Assembly: GCF_016595675.1 (NCBI RefSeq)
Contig: NZ_JAENJH010000006.1
Span: 124,001-188,000 of the forward strand
DNA from: Prauserella cavernicola
Lineage (GTDB): Bacteria > Actinomycetota > Actinomycetes > Mycobacteriales > Pseudonocardiaceae
Reading direction: 5' to 3'
DNA length: 64,000 nucleotides
Made by a program: the position numbers and the translations under genes. Below the pieces are notes generated by a model. It saw only the letters and a list, made by a program, of their open reading frames with translations, ran no database searches and was not told the origin of the DNA. Below, one piece after another: positions 55,180 to 63,663 of the stretch. Numbering within the stretch: position 1 is the stretch's first letter; each line of letters opens with the position of its first letter.

Positions 55180-55935
55180 ATGACTGCTCGACCCGGAGAC
55201 CTGCACACGGTGAGCCGTGCCCTGCAGGTCCTGCGCGCCTTCACCGAGGACCGCCCCACCCGAGGCGTGACCGAGTTGGCCGACGAGCTCGGCCTGGACA
55301 AATCCCAGGTACAGCGGATCTTGGCCACACTGGCCCGACAGGGCTTCACCGTGGTGGACCCGGCCACCCGCCGCTACACGCTCGGCCCCGCCCTGGTGCA
55401 GCTCGGCCGTCAGGCAGAACACAGCCCGGGCCTGCGGCACCAGCTCGAACCACACCTCGAGAAGCTGGCCGCCGCCACCGGTGAGTCCGTGGTGGTCTGC
55501 GTGCCGGACGGGTTCCGCTACCGCACGATCGCCGCCTGCGACGGTCCCGGGATGTTGCGCTACGCCACCGCACTGGGCCGGTCCTATCCCGGCCACCTCG
55601 GGGCGACCGGGCACGCGATCTTCGCGTTCCACCCCGCCGCATCCGCCAAGGATCTGCTCGGTGCCGACGGCCACGAGCCCGACCCCGATGCGGTCACCGA
55701 CCTGACCCACCGCCAGGAGCAGGTACGGCAGCGCGGTTACTCGATCAGCGAGGGCGAGTTCGACAGCCGGGTGATGGCGGTCGCCGCGCCCGTGCTGCTG
55801 GACGGCACCCTCTTCGGCGCCGTGAGCGTCCTGGGGCCGTGGTCCTACATGACGCCGAACGCCGACGAGCTCGTCGACGCCGTGCTCGCGAGCGCTGACC
55901 AGCTCGGGCAGGCTCTCCGCCCTCCCGCCGACTGA
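55180..55935 (+). CDS. IclR family transcriptional regulator
   Basis: 251 residues. N-terminal winged helix (SRALQVLRAFTEDRPTRGVTELADELGLDKSQVQRILATLARQGF, ~12-57) and a C-terminal effector domain ending GTLFGAVSVLGPWSYMTPNADELVDAVLASADQL. It lies 68 bases before, and in the same direction as, the OPT transporter-peptidase genes, so it is probably first in their operon and their regulator. Confidence 0.92.
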   Translation: MTARPGDLHTVSRALQVLRAFTEDRPTRGVTELADELGLDKSQVQRILATLARQGFTVVDPATRRYTLGPALVQLGRQAEHSPGLRHQLEPHLEKLAAATGESVVVCVPDGFRYRTIAACDGPGMLRYATALGRSYPGHLGATGHAIFAFHPAASAKDLLGADGHEPDPDAVTDLTHRQEQVRQRGYSISEGEFDSRVMAVAAPVLLDGTLFGAVSVLGPWSYMTPNADELVDAVLASADQLGQALRPPAD

Positions 55936-56003
55936 ACCCCGCGCGCACGACAGGCACCTCGCCCGTCACCGCCTATCCCACGCGCACGAAACGAGACCTC
56001 CCC

Positions 56004-57698
56004 ATGTCGCATGACTCCGCGCACGACGCTGCGCCCACGAGCACCGAACCGCTCCGCCACCCGAGGGCGTTCGCGCCACGCACGCTGGTCATCACGATCC
56101 TGCTGTCCGTGCTGGGCGCCTTCATCGGTCTGCACCTGGTGACCACGCTGGGAATCTCCGCGAACACCTCGGTGATCGGCGCGCTCGTCGCGATGGTCCT
56201 TGGCCGGGTGGGTATCTGGGGCCTGCACCAGTTCCGCGACGTCAACCGGCAGAACCTCGCCCAGACCGCGATCTCCTCGGCCACCTTCGGTGCCGCCAAC
56301 GCCCTGCTCACCCCGATCGCGATCGGCTGGGCGTTCGGCCGCCCGGACCTGATCTGGCCGCTGCTGCTGGGTGCGGCCGCGGGTCTCGGGGTCGACTCCT
56401 GGGTGTTGTTCAAGACCTTCGGCTCCCGGTTCCTGCCCGCCACCGCGGCCTGGCCTCCCGGTATCGCCGCCGCGGAGACGATCAGGGCCGGTGACGAGGG
56501 TGGGCGCCGCGCCAAGATCCTCGTGGCCGGTGGCGTCGTCGGCGCGGTGCTCTCCTGGTTCGGCCTGAGCGGCTCCGCGGCCGGTGTGGCTCTGATCGGC
56601 AACATCTTCGCGCTGCTCATGTTCGGCGTCGGGCTGATGGTCAACCAGTACGCGCCGGACATCCCGGGGCTGTCGCACATCTCGCTCTCCGACGAGTTCA
56701 TCCCGCACGGGATGATGATCGGTGCCGGTGTGGTCGCCCTGATCCAGGCGGTCCTCATCCTGACCAACCGGCGCAAGAAGAAGGCCGCGGACGCCAAGGC
56801 CGAGGCAGAGAAGCACGGCCTCGAGCGGCCGGACGAGTCCGAAGTGGACCAGAGTATCGACCCCGCGATGTACCACACCCGCAACGCGTCCGAGCTGGGC
56901 CGCGGACTCGGCTCCGGCGTGGTGATGTTCCTGGTCGCCGCGATGGCGCTCGCGGCGGTCTCCGGCATCATCGCCGACCTGAGCGTGCCCGCCCTGATCG
57001 GCTGGGTCGTCTTCGCCGCCGTGGCCGCGTTCGTGCACGAGATCATCGTGGGGCTCGCGGCAATGCACTCCGGGTGGTTCCCCGCCTTCGCGGTGACACT
57101 GATCTTCCTGGTCATCGGGCTGGTGATCGGGCTGCCGGAGGTGCCGCTCGTGGTGCTCGTCGGCTACTGCGCCGCCACGGGCCCTGCCTTCGCCGACATG
57201 GGCTACGACCTCAAGGCAGGCTGGATCCTGCGCCGCGTCCACTCCCGCCACCCCGGGTACGCCCGGTACGAGATGTCCGGCCGCAAGCAGCAGTACTACT
57301 CGTCGATCATCGGCTTCGTCGTCGCGCTGGTCATGGTCGCGCTGCTGTGGCGCTCCTACTTCGAGGCCGACCTGCTGCCCCCGGTGTCGCAGGTCTTCGC
57401 CGACACGATCAGCGCCGGGCTGACCAACCCGGACGCCGTGCAGAACCTGCTGATCTGGGCCATCCCCGGCGCGCTCATCCAGGCCATCGGCGGTTCCCGG
57501 CGGCAGATGGGCGTCATGCTCGCCACCGGGCTGCTGATCTCCGCCCCGTACGCCTGCTGGCTGGTCTTCGCCGCTCTGCTGGCGCGGGTGATCGTTCGCC
57601 ACGTCAAGGGCCCCAAGGGCGAGGAGGACCTCAACCTGTTCGGCGCCGGACTGATCACCGGCGACGCGGTGGCCGCACTCGGCCAGGTCGTCCGCTGA
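56004..57698 (+). CDS. OPT/YSL family oligopeptide transporter
   Basis: 564 residues with about 14 hydrophobic segments. Family signs are the early NRQNLAQTAISSATFGAANALLTPIAIGW, the middle MGVMLATGLLISAPYACW and the C-terminal GAGLITGDAVAALGQVVR. OPT proteins import small peptides, glutathione-like compounds or metal-chelate complexes with protons. Followed by two peptidase genes, so peptides are the most likely cargo. ATG at 56004. Confidence 0.9.
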   Translation: MSHDSAHDAAPTSTEPLRHPRAFAPRTLVITILLSVLGAFIGLHLVTTLGISANTSVIGALVAMVLGRVGIWGLHQFRDVNRQNLAQTAISSATFGAANALLTPIAIGWAFGRPDLIWPLLLGAAAGLGVDSWVLFKTFGSRFLPATAAWPPGIAAAETIRAGDEGGRRAKILVAGGVVGAVLSWFGLSGSAAGVALIGNIFALLMFGVGLMVNQYAPDIPGLSHISLSDEFIPHGMMIGAGVVALIQAVLILTNRRKKKAADAKAEAEKHGLERPDESEVDQSIDPAMYHTRNASELGRGLGSGVVMFLVAAMALAAVSGIIADLSVPALIGWVVFAAVAAFVHEIIVGLAAMHSGWFPAFAVTLIFLVIGLVIGLPEVPLVVLVGYCAATGPAFADMGYDLKAGWILRRVHSRHPGYARYEMSGRKQQYYSSIIGFVVALVMVALLWRSYFEADLLPPVSQVFADTISAGLTNPDAVQNLLIWAIPGALIQAIGGSRRQMGVMLATGLLISAPYACWLVFAALLARVIVRHVKGPKGEEDLNLFGAGLITGDAVAALGQVVR

Positions 57699-57741
57699 CC
57701 CTGAGCACTGTCCCAATTCCCACCACAGAAAGGAGTTCCGC

Positions 57742-58809
57742 GTGGAGGTCACCAACCGGGTCGAGTCCCGCAGTGAGTATCTCGCGTTCGAGGCATTCGT
57801 CGGCGCGCGCAAGCTGATCGAGGAGATCATGTGCGTGCAGGAGGGCGAGAACGTCCTCATCACCACCGACACCTCGTCGGACATGCGCGTGGCCGAGCTG
57901 CTCGGCGGCGCCGCGAAGGCCGTCGGTGCCCACCCCGTGATCGTGCGGTACGAGACCAGGTGGCAGTCCGCCGTCGAACCTCCCGCCCCGGTGGCGGGCG
58001 CGGCCCTCGGCGCCGACGTGTGGATCGAGCTCCAGCTCGGCTACATCATGCACTCCGACGCGTTCCGCGCCGCGATGGAGCGCGGCACCCGCTACACCTG
58101 CCTGACCGGGCTGGACGTGCAGATGCTCGTCGACACCGTCGCCAAGGTCGACTACCAGGGCGTGCGGGACCTCGGCGACAAGCTGGTCGAGCTGATGACC
58201 GCGGGCGAGGAAATCCGCATCACCTCGGCCAACGGCATGGACATCACCGGTCGCACCGGTGACCGCCCGATCCACGTTCGCGGCATCCCCGCGGACAAGC
58301 CGGGCATGTCGGTGATGCTCGCGGGCCAGATCTCCTGGAACCCGATCGAGGAGACCCAGAACGGCACGATCGTCTTCGACGGAGCCGTGTGGCCGCCGGA
58401 CGAGAACGGCCTGATCTCCAACCCGGTCACGCTGACGGTCGAGAACGGCGTGGTCACCAAGGTCGAGGGCACCGGCCGCGACGCCGACGTCTACCGCTCC
58501 TGGCTGGCCGCGCAGGACGACGAGAACATGTACCGGGTGGCGCACTGGTCGCTGGGCTTCAACCCCGGCGTGACCAAGTCGACCGGCCGGATCGTCGAGG
58601 ACGAGCGCGTCTTCGGCTGCGTGGAGTTCGGCATCGGAACCAAGGGCGCCTGGATCGGCGGCGAGCCGTGGGTGGCTCCGGCGCACTCCGACGGGTCGAA
58701 CGTCGCTCCGTCGATCTACGTCGACGGCGTGGCCCTCGAGGAGAACGGCAAGTACGTCCACCCCGAGCTGGTGGAGATCTGCCGCCGCCTCGGAGTGGAC
58801 GGGTACTGA
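57742..58809 (+). CDS. M29-type leucyl aminopeptidase family protein
   Basis: 355 residues of the COG2309 group, which includes AmpS/AmpT-type aminopeptidases and the ring-opening dioxygenase NicX. Segments: EGENVLITTDTSSDMRVAELL early, NPIEETQNGTIVFDGAVWPP and VFGCVEFGIGTKGAWIGGEPWVAPAHSDGSNVAPSIYVDG late, the latter holding candidate metal ligands (Glu, His, Asp). GTG at 57742 with AAAGGAG upstream. Its place between an OPT transporter and a proline iminopeptidase argues for peptide hydrolysis over pyridine cleavage. Confidence 0.82.
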   Translation: MEVTNRVESRSEYLAFEAFVGARKLIEEIMCVQEGENVLITTDTSSDMRVAELLGGAAKAVGAHPVIVRYETRWQSAVEPPAPVAGAALGADVWIELQLGYIMHSDAFRAAMERGTRYTCLTGLDVQMLVDTVAKVDYQGVRDLGDKLVELMTAGEEIRITSANGMDITGRTGDRPIHVRGIPADKPGMSVMLAGQISWNPIEETQNGTIVFDGAVWPPDENGLISNPVTLTVENGVVTKVEGTGRDADVYRSWLAAQDDENMYRVAHWSLGFNPGVTKSTGRIVEDERVFGCVEFGIGTKGAWIGGEPWVAPAHSDGSNVAPSIYVDGVALEENGKYVHPELVEICRRLGVDGY

Positions 58810-58811
58810 GC

Positions 58812-60092
58812 ATGCGGACTCGCAGCCACCGGCTCGACGGGCACGACGTCCACGAGCACACCCTCACCGTCCCCCTGGACCACACCGGTGCCACGCCGGG
58901 CACCATCGAGGTCTTCGCGAGGGAGATCGTTCGCGACGGCGGCGCGGACCGGCCGCGCCTCGTGTGGTTCCAGGGTGGTCCGGGGAACCGGGCGAACCGG
59001 CCCGCCTCGATTGGCGGCTGGCTGGACCGGGCGCTGCAGGAGTACCGGGTGGTGCTGCTGGATCAGCGCGGCACCGGCCGGTCGACCCCGGCCGACCGGC
59101 AGACGCTCGCCGAGCTGGACACCGTGGGCCAGGCCGCCTATCTGGCCCACTTCCGCGCCGACTCGATCGTGGCCGATGCCGAGGCGCTGCGCCTGGCGCT
59201 GGGGGAGCAGCCGTGGACGGTGCTCGGCCAGTCCTACGGCGGCTTCATCGCCACCGCCTATCTCTCCCGCGCGCCGCACGGGCTGCGGGAGGTGCTGATC
59301 ACCGCGGGGCTGCCTGCGCTGAGCGGTCCCGCGGACGAGGTGTACCGCCTGACGTTCGCGCAGACCGCTCGCCGCAACGCCGCCTTCTTCGCCCGCTACC
59401 CTGGCGACGCGGTCACCGTGGCCGAGGTGGCGGGGCAGCTGCGCGAGCACGAGGAGCGGCTGCCCACCGGTGAGGCGCTCTCGGTGTCCCGGTTCCTGCA
59501 GGTGGGGATCAGCCTGGGCTCCTCGACCGGGTTCGACTCGCTGCACTACCTGCTCGAGGACCCGTTCGTCACCGTGGGCGGGAAACGCCGGCTGCGGGAG
59601 CGGTTCCTGCGGGAGGTGGGCGACGTGGTCTCGTTCGCGGCGAACCCGCTCTACGCCGTGCTGCACGAGACGATCTACGCCCAGGGCGCCCTCTCCGACG
59701 GGGCGACCTCGTGGGCGGCGCACCGGGTCCGGCAGTCCCTGCCGGAGTTCGACCCGGATGCGGACCGGCCGTTGCTGACCGGGGAGCACATCTTCCCGTG
59801 GCAGCTCGCCGAGGACCCGGCACTGGTGCCGCTGCGCGAGGCTGCGGACCTGCTCGCGAACCGCGAGGACTTCCCGGCGTTGTACGACCCGGAAGCCTTG
59901 GCGGGCAACGAGGTTCCGGTGGCGGCCGCGATCTACCACGACGACATGTTCGTGCCGCGCCAGCTGTCCCTGGCGACGGCGGAGTCGATCCGGGGCCTGC
60001 GCCCGCTGGTGACGAACGAGTACCAGCACGACGGTGTCCGCGTCGACGGCTACCGGCTGCTCGACCGGCTGCTCACAATGCTGCGTCGCTGA
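58812..60092 (+). CDS. S33 alpha/beta hydrolase, proline iminopeptidase-like
   Basis: About 426 residues. The S33 oxyanion motif is LVWFQGGPGNRANRP (~52-66), then VVLLDQRGTGRSTP (~80) and the nucleophile GQSYGGFIATAYLS (~142). The length and large insert match prolyl aminopeptidases of the Streptomyces type. No signal peptide. ATG at 58812 lies two bases after the preceding stop, so the genes are coupled. With the M29 enzyme it would finish breaking down imported peptides to amino acids. Confidence 0.9.
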   Translation: MRTRSHRLDGHDVHEHTLTVPLDHTGATPGTIEVFAREIVRDGGADRPRLVWFQGGPGNRANRPASIGGWLDRALQEYRVVLLDQRGTGRSTPADRQTLAELDTVGQAAYLAHFRADSIVADAEALRLALGEQPWTVLGQSYGGFIATAYLSRAPHGLREVLITAGLPALSGPADEVYRLTFAQTARRNAAFFARYPGDAVTVAEVAGQLREHEERLPTGEALSVSRFLQVGISLGSSTGFDSLHYLLEDPFVTVGGKRRLRERFLREVGDVVSFAANPLYAVLHETIYAQGALSDGATSWAAHRVRQSLPEFDPDADRPLLTGEHIFPWQLAEDPALVPLREAADLLANREDFPALYDPEALAGNEVPVAAAIYHDDMFVPRQLSLATAESIRGLRPLVTNEYQHDGVRVDGYRLLDRLLTMLRR

Positions 60093-60104
60093 TCGCGCCC
60101 GACC

Positions 60105-60130
60105 GGGGGCGCCTCGACCGAGGCGTCCCC
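60105..60130 (+). terminator. Hairpin terminator after the peptidase operon
   Basis: A 10-bp stem (60105-60114 with 60121-60130, one G-T pair) and six-base loop, 12 bases after the stop. Confidence 0.65.
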
Positions 60131-60418
60131 GGCACGGCCGCTGGGGTCCTTTTCGGACATGAGTCGCCATGTCCGGTGGGGGACGGGTGGCGTTCGGCCG
60201 CTGACGCCGGTGCGGCCCTCGTCGGCGCGCGTCACTCGATAAATTTTGTTCCGACCAAAACAAATAATTCCGAGCTTGATTTTTTGTTCTTGAGGAAACA
60301 AATAGGACGCCCATTGCGGTTCAATTGTCAATACTCGTCTCGCCACGCGGACGACTATGGAAACCGCTGAAATTAGGTGGAAGGCTGCGTCGACATCTCC
60401 TCCGAAAGGCATGACGAC
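60131..60418. other. AT-rich upstream region of the sulfonate-type ABC operon
   Basis: From about 60239 to 60320 the base composition drops sharply (AATTTTGTT, ACAAATAATT, GATTTTTTGTT, GAAACAAATAGG), with related AACAAATA words at about 60260 and 60297. Likely promoter and regulator-binding DNA. I cannot match a named riboswitch. Confidence 0.5.
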
Positions 60419-61489
60419 GTGAGCTCTCTCCCCAAGTCCCGACTCCTGTCAGCGGCCGTGGCGTTGGTGTCCATCGCAGCGGTGGTGACCGGCTGTTCCC
60501 GCGCCGAGGACACGTCCGAGGGCGCGGCGCCCGCACAGAGCGAGGGGCCCGCCTCCGAGGTCCGGCTCGGTTACTTCCCCAACGTCACCCATGCTCCCGC
60601 GATCATCGGCGTGAACAACGGACTGTTCGCCGACGAGCTCGGTTCCACCACCTTGACCACACAGACCTTCAACTCGGGCACCGAAGAGGTCAACGCGCTG
60701 TTGGGTGGCTCGCTCGATATCGGCTTCATCGGCTCCGGTCCGGCCATCAACGCCTTCACCAAGTCCGAAGGCACCATCCAGATCGCCTCCGGCGCGGTCT
60801 CCGGTGGAGCCCAGCTGGTCGTGAAGCCGGACATCACCTCGAAGGACCAGCTGCGGGGCAAGACGATCGCGACCCCGTCGCTGGGCAATACCCAGGACGT
60901 CGCCCTCAAGAAGTGGCTCGACGAGAACGACCTCACCGATTCGGTCGAGGTCGCGAACTTGGACAACCCGCAGACCTTCGACGCGTTCCGCGGCGGCGAG
61001 GTCGACGGTGGCTGGCTGCCCGAGCCGTGGTCCTCGCGGCTGGTCGACGAAGCCGGTGCCCGCGTCCTGCTGGACGAGAAGGAACTGTGGCCGGACGGCA
61101 AGTTCCCCACGACGGTCATCGTGGTGCGCAGCGAGTTCCTCCAGCAGCATCCCGAGACCGTGAGGGGGATCGTGGCGGGTTCGCTGGCGGCGAGCGACTG
61201 GGCGAGCTCCAACCCCGACGAGGCCAGGACCACGGTGAACGACGGCATCAAGGAGCTCACCGGCAGTGAGCTGAGCCCGGCCGTGCTCGACCGGGCCTTC
61301 TCCAACATCACCCTCTCGTCGGACCCCAACAGCGCCACCTACACACAGCTGGCCAAGGACTCGGTGACCGCGGGCATCGTCGACACCCCGGCGGATCTTC
61401 AGGGATTCTTGGATCTGCGCCTGCTCAACGAGGTGCTGAAGGAACAGGGCAGGCCCGCCATCGACGCGGCCGATCTGCAGGCGAACTGA
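60419..61489 (+). CDS. ABC transporter substrate-binding lipoprotein, aliphatic sulfonate/nitrate type
   Basis: About 356 residues. Lipoprotein signal with VVTGC lipobox (Cys near residue 26), then an SsuA/TauA-like fold: VRLGYFPNVTHAPAIIGVNNGLF, FNSGTEEVNALLGGSLDIGFIGSGPAINAF, and KTIATPSLGNTQDVALKKWL. The GTG start at 60419 overlaps an out-of-frame ATG; GAAAGG is upstream. First gene of a three-gene importer; sulfonates are the best guess, nitrate and thiamine-precursor carriers share the fold. No SsuD monooxygenase gene is adjacent. Confidence 0.88.
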   Translation: MSSLPKSRLLSAAVALVSIAAVVTGCSRAEDTSEGAAPAQSEGPASEVRLGYFPNVTHAPAIIGVNNGLFADELGSTTLTTQTFNSGTEEVNALLGGSLDIGFIGSGPAINAFTKSEGTIQIASGAVSGGAQLVVKPDITSKDQLRGKTIATPSLGNTQDVALKKWLDENDLTDSVEVANLDNPQTFDAFRGGEVDGGWLPEPWSSRLVDEAGARVLLDEKELWPDGKFPTTVIVVRSEFLQQHPETVRGIVAGSLAASDWASSNPDEARTTVNDGIKELTGSELSPAVLDRAFSNITLSSDPNSATYTQLAKDSVTAGIVDTPADLQGFLDLRLLNEVLKEQGRPAIDAADLQAN

Positions 61490-61498
61490 GGCCGGCGC

Positions 61499-62290
61499 AT
61501 GAGTGTGAACCTTCACCAGCGGGTTCGACCACAGTCGACCGACGTCGCGGTGCAGCTCTCCGGCGTGGTCAAGAACTTCGGCCGCGGCGAGCACACCGTG
61601 ACCGCGCTCGACGGGGTGGACCTGACCGTGGCGCCCGGTGAGTTCGTCTGTCTGCTCGGCGCGTCCGGCTGCGGCAAGACGACCCTGCTGAACCTCGTGG
61701 CCGACCTGGACGCGCCCACCGCGGGCACGGTCACCCGCAACACGTCGCGGCCAGCGGTGATGTTCCAGGACGCGGCGCTCATGCCGTGGCTGACCGCCGC
61801 CACCAACGTCGAGCTTCCCTTGCGCCTGGCCGGTTTCTCCCGCGCCGAGCGCAGGGCGAAGGCAGCCGAACTGCTCGAGTTGGTTCGGCTCGGCGGACAA
61901 GATCGCAAGCGGCCGCACGAGCTGTCCGGCGGCATGCGCCAGCGGGTCGCGCTCGCGAGGGCGCTCGCGGCCACGCATCGCCTCGACGGCGGCGAACAGC
62001 AGTCGCTGCTGCTCATGGACGAGCCCTTCGCCGCACTGGACGCGATCACGCGCGACGTCATGCAGGGCGAGCTGGTGCGCATCCACGACGCCACGAAGCC
62101 CTCGGTGTTGTTCGTGACGCACGACGTCCGCGAGGCGGTCCGCCTCGGACACCGGATCGTGCTGCTGTCCTCCCGTCCGGGAAGGGTCGTGCGCGAATGG
62201 ACCAAGGACGAGAACACCGACGAGGGCCCGTTGACCGATGACATCACCGCCCGGTTGCGGGAGGTGATCAGCACCCATGCCGCGCACTGA
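61499..62290 (+). CDS. ABC transporter ATP-binding protein, SsuB/TauB type
   Basis: 263 residues. Walker A GASGCGKTTLL (~57-67), signature LSGGMRQRVALARAL (~142-156), Walker B LLMDEPFAALD (~171), and the H-loop VLFVTHDVREAVRLG. The DAITRDVM after Walker B and RPGRV near the end are typical of the nitrate/sulfonate group. Starts 9 bases after the binding-protein stop and overlaps the permease gene by 14 bases. Confidence 0.92.
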   Translation: MSVNLHQRVRPQSTDVAVQLSGVVKNFGRGEHTVTALDGVDLTVAPGEFVCLLGASGCGKTTLLNLVADLDAPTAGTVTRNTSRPAVMFQDAALMPWLTAATNVELPLRLAGFSRAERRAKAAELLELVRLGGQDRKRPHELSGGMRQRVALARALAATHRLDGGEQQSLLLMDEPFAALDAITRDVMQGELVRIHDATKPSVLFVTHDVREAVRLGHRIVLLSSRPGRVVREWTKDENTDEGPLTDDITARLREVISTHAAH

Positions 62291-63155
62291 CTCCGACACC
62301 GAGCTGGCGGCGGTGGGCGCCGGCCTCGACGCGCTCGACACTCCCGCCGTCGAGCAGGCACCCCCGCTGTGGCGGAGGGCCCTGCGTTCGGTGGCGCCTC
62401 CCGTGGTCGCCCTCGCGGCGGTCGTGGTGGTGTGGCAGATCCTGTGGTCCACCGCGTGGTGGCCGGAGTTCAAGCTCCCCGCACCGCAGGCCGTGTGGGA
62501 CGAGTTCTGGACGAGCGCGTCCACAGGCGAGGTGTTCGGCATCGTGTGGACCTCCGTCCACCGCGCGATTCTCGGCTTCCTCGCCGGCGTGGTGATCGGT
62601 ACTCCACTCGGGTTGCTCGTCGCCAGGGTCCGGGTCGTGCGGGCCGCGATCGGCCCCCTCCTCACCGGGTTGCAGAGTCTGCCCTCGGTGGCGTGGGTTC
62701 CCGCGGCCGTGCTGTGGTTCGGCATCAACGACGCCGCCGTCTACTTCGTGGTGCTGCTCGGTTCGATCCCGTCGATCGCCAACGGTCTCGTCTCGGGCAT
62801 CGACCAGGTCCCGCCGATCCTGCCGCGCGTGGGCAAGGTGATGGGCGCGGGCAGGTACGCCTCGGCGCGCTACATCCTGTTGCCCGCGGCCCTGCCCGGA
62901 TACCTGGCGGGACTCAAGCAGGGCTGGGCGTTCTCCTGGCGCTCGCTCATGGCGGCCGAACTCATCGCGGTCTCGCCGCAGCTCGGGCTCGGCCTCGGCG
63001 CGTATCTCAGCCACGGCCAGAACTTCAACGACATGCCCAAGGTGCTCGCCGCGATCTTCCTGATCCTGCTCGTCGGCGTGGGCATCGACCTACTGGTGTT
63101 CCGCCCGCTCGAGCGGGCCGTGCTGCGGGCCCGAGGGTTGACGGCCTCGCTGTAG
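62277..63155 (+). CDS. ABC transporter permease, SsuC/TauC type
   Basis: 292 residues with six hydrophobic segments and the cytoplasmic motif GRYASARYILLPAALPGYLAGLKQGWAFSWRSLMAAELI (~200-240), the EAA loop of the BPD_transp_1 nitrate/sulfonate group. Completes the importer. A 13-bp hairpin terminator follows its stop by 7 bases. Confidence 0.92.
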   Translation: MPRTDSDTELAAVGAGLDALDTPAVEQAPPLWRRALRSVAPPVVALAAVVVVWQILWSTAWWPEFKLPAPQAVWDEFWTSASTGEVFGIVWTSVHRAILGFLAGVVIGTPLGLLVARVRVVRAAIGPLLTGLQSLPSVAWVPAAVLWFGINDAAVYFVVLLGSIPSIANGLVSGIDQVPPILPRVGKVMGAGRYASARYILLPAALPGYLAGLKQGWAFSWRSLMAAELIAVSPQLGLGLGAYLSHGQNFNDMPKVLAAIFLILLVGVGIDLLVFRPLERAVLRARGLTASL

Positions 63156-63162
63156 CCGCAGG

Positions 63163-63194
63163 CCCGGCCTGCCCGCTGAGCCGGGCAGGCCGGG
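63163..63194. terminator. Hairpin terminator after the sulfonate-type operon
   Basis: CCCGGCCTGCCCG (63163-63175) pairs exactly with 63182-63194; six-base loop. Also ends the convergent small ORF. Confidence 0.8.
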
Positions 63195-63209
63195 ATCACC
63201 TGTGTTCGG

Positions 63210-63488
63210 TCAGCGCCGCTGCGCCGAGCGATGGGTGAGCTTGCGAAGCGCGGTCAGTGCTCGGGCAGGCAGCGGCGGGCTGGTTACTCGGGTGGTGATC
63301 CGGTGCGCGATCACACCGAACAGCGCGGCGTAACCGAGTCCCGCGAAGAATCCGGTGAACAGGTGCAGTGCGGCGCGCTGGTTCCGGGTTCGGACGGCGG
63401 CGGGCCAGATCGTTGGTCCTGGACGCGCAAAGCGGGACTCCTCTCGGGCGGTTGCGTCCTCAGGAGAACCCCTGCCGTGGGGACACAC
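63210..63488 (-). CDS. Small hypothetical membrane protein (uncertain)
   Basis: 92 codons from an ATG at 63488. Only the C-terminal 60 residues look like protein: RAALHLFTGFFAGLGYAALFGVIAHRITTRV has one amphipathic-to-hydrophobic helix followed by a basic tail. The first 30 residues are low-complexity and there is no good ribosome site, so this may be a fragment of a larger gene. Confidence 0.4.
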   Translation of the reverse strand: MCPHGRGSPEDATAREESRFARPGPTIWPAAVRTRNQRAALHLFTGFFAGLGYAALFGVIAHRITTRVTSPPLPARALTALRKLTHRSAQRR

Positions 63489-63663
63489 TCAAGTCCTGAT
63501 CACACGGGGTGCCGAGGGCGATGATCGTGGGGAACGATTCGGCCGCACCTGGAGGTACTTCTGGACCGGTCGGGTGTGGCGGGGCAGACTGAACCACGAA
63601 CGACGGAAGCTGGGCTGTTCATGAATCTTCTGCTGAACCGACTTGTCAAAGGTGCCGAACTCA

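Noticed and set aside
55845-57884. 679-codon minus-strand frame over the OPT transporter
   Set aside because: Repetitive Asp/His/Arg-rich shadow; the plus strand encodes a clear OPT transporter.
60449-62728. 759-codon minus-strand frame over the sulfonate-type ABC genes
   Set aside because: It overlaps three recognisable ABC genes and shows no motif itself.
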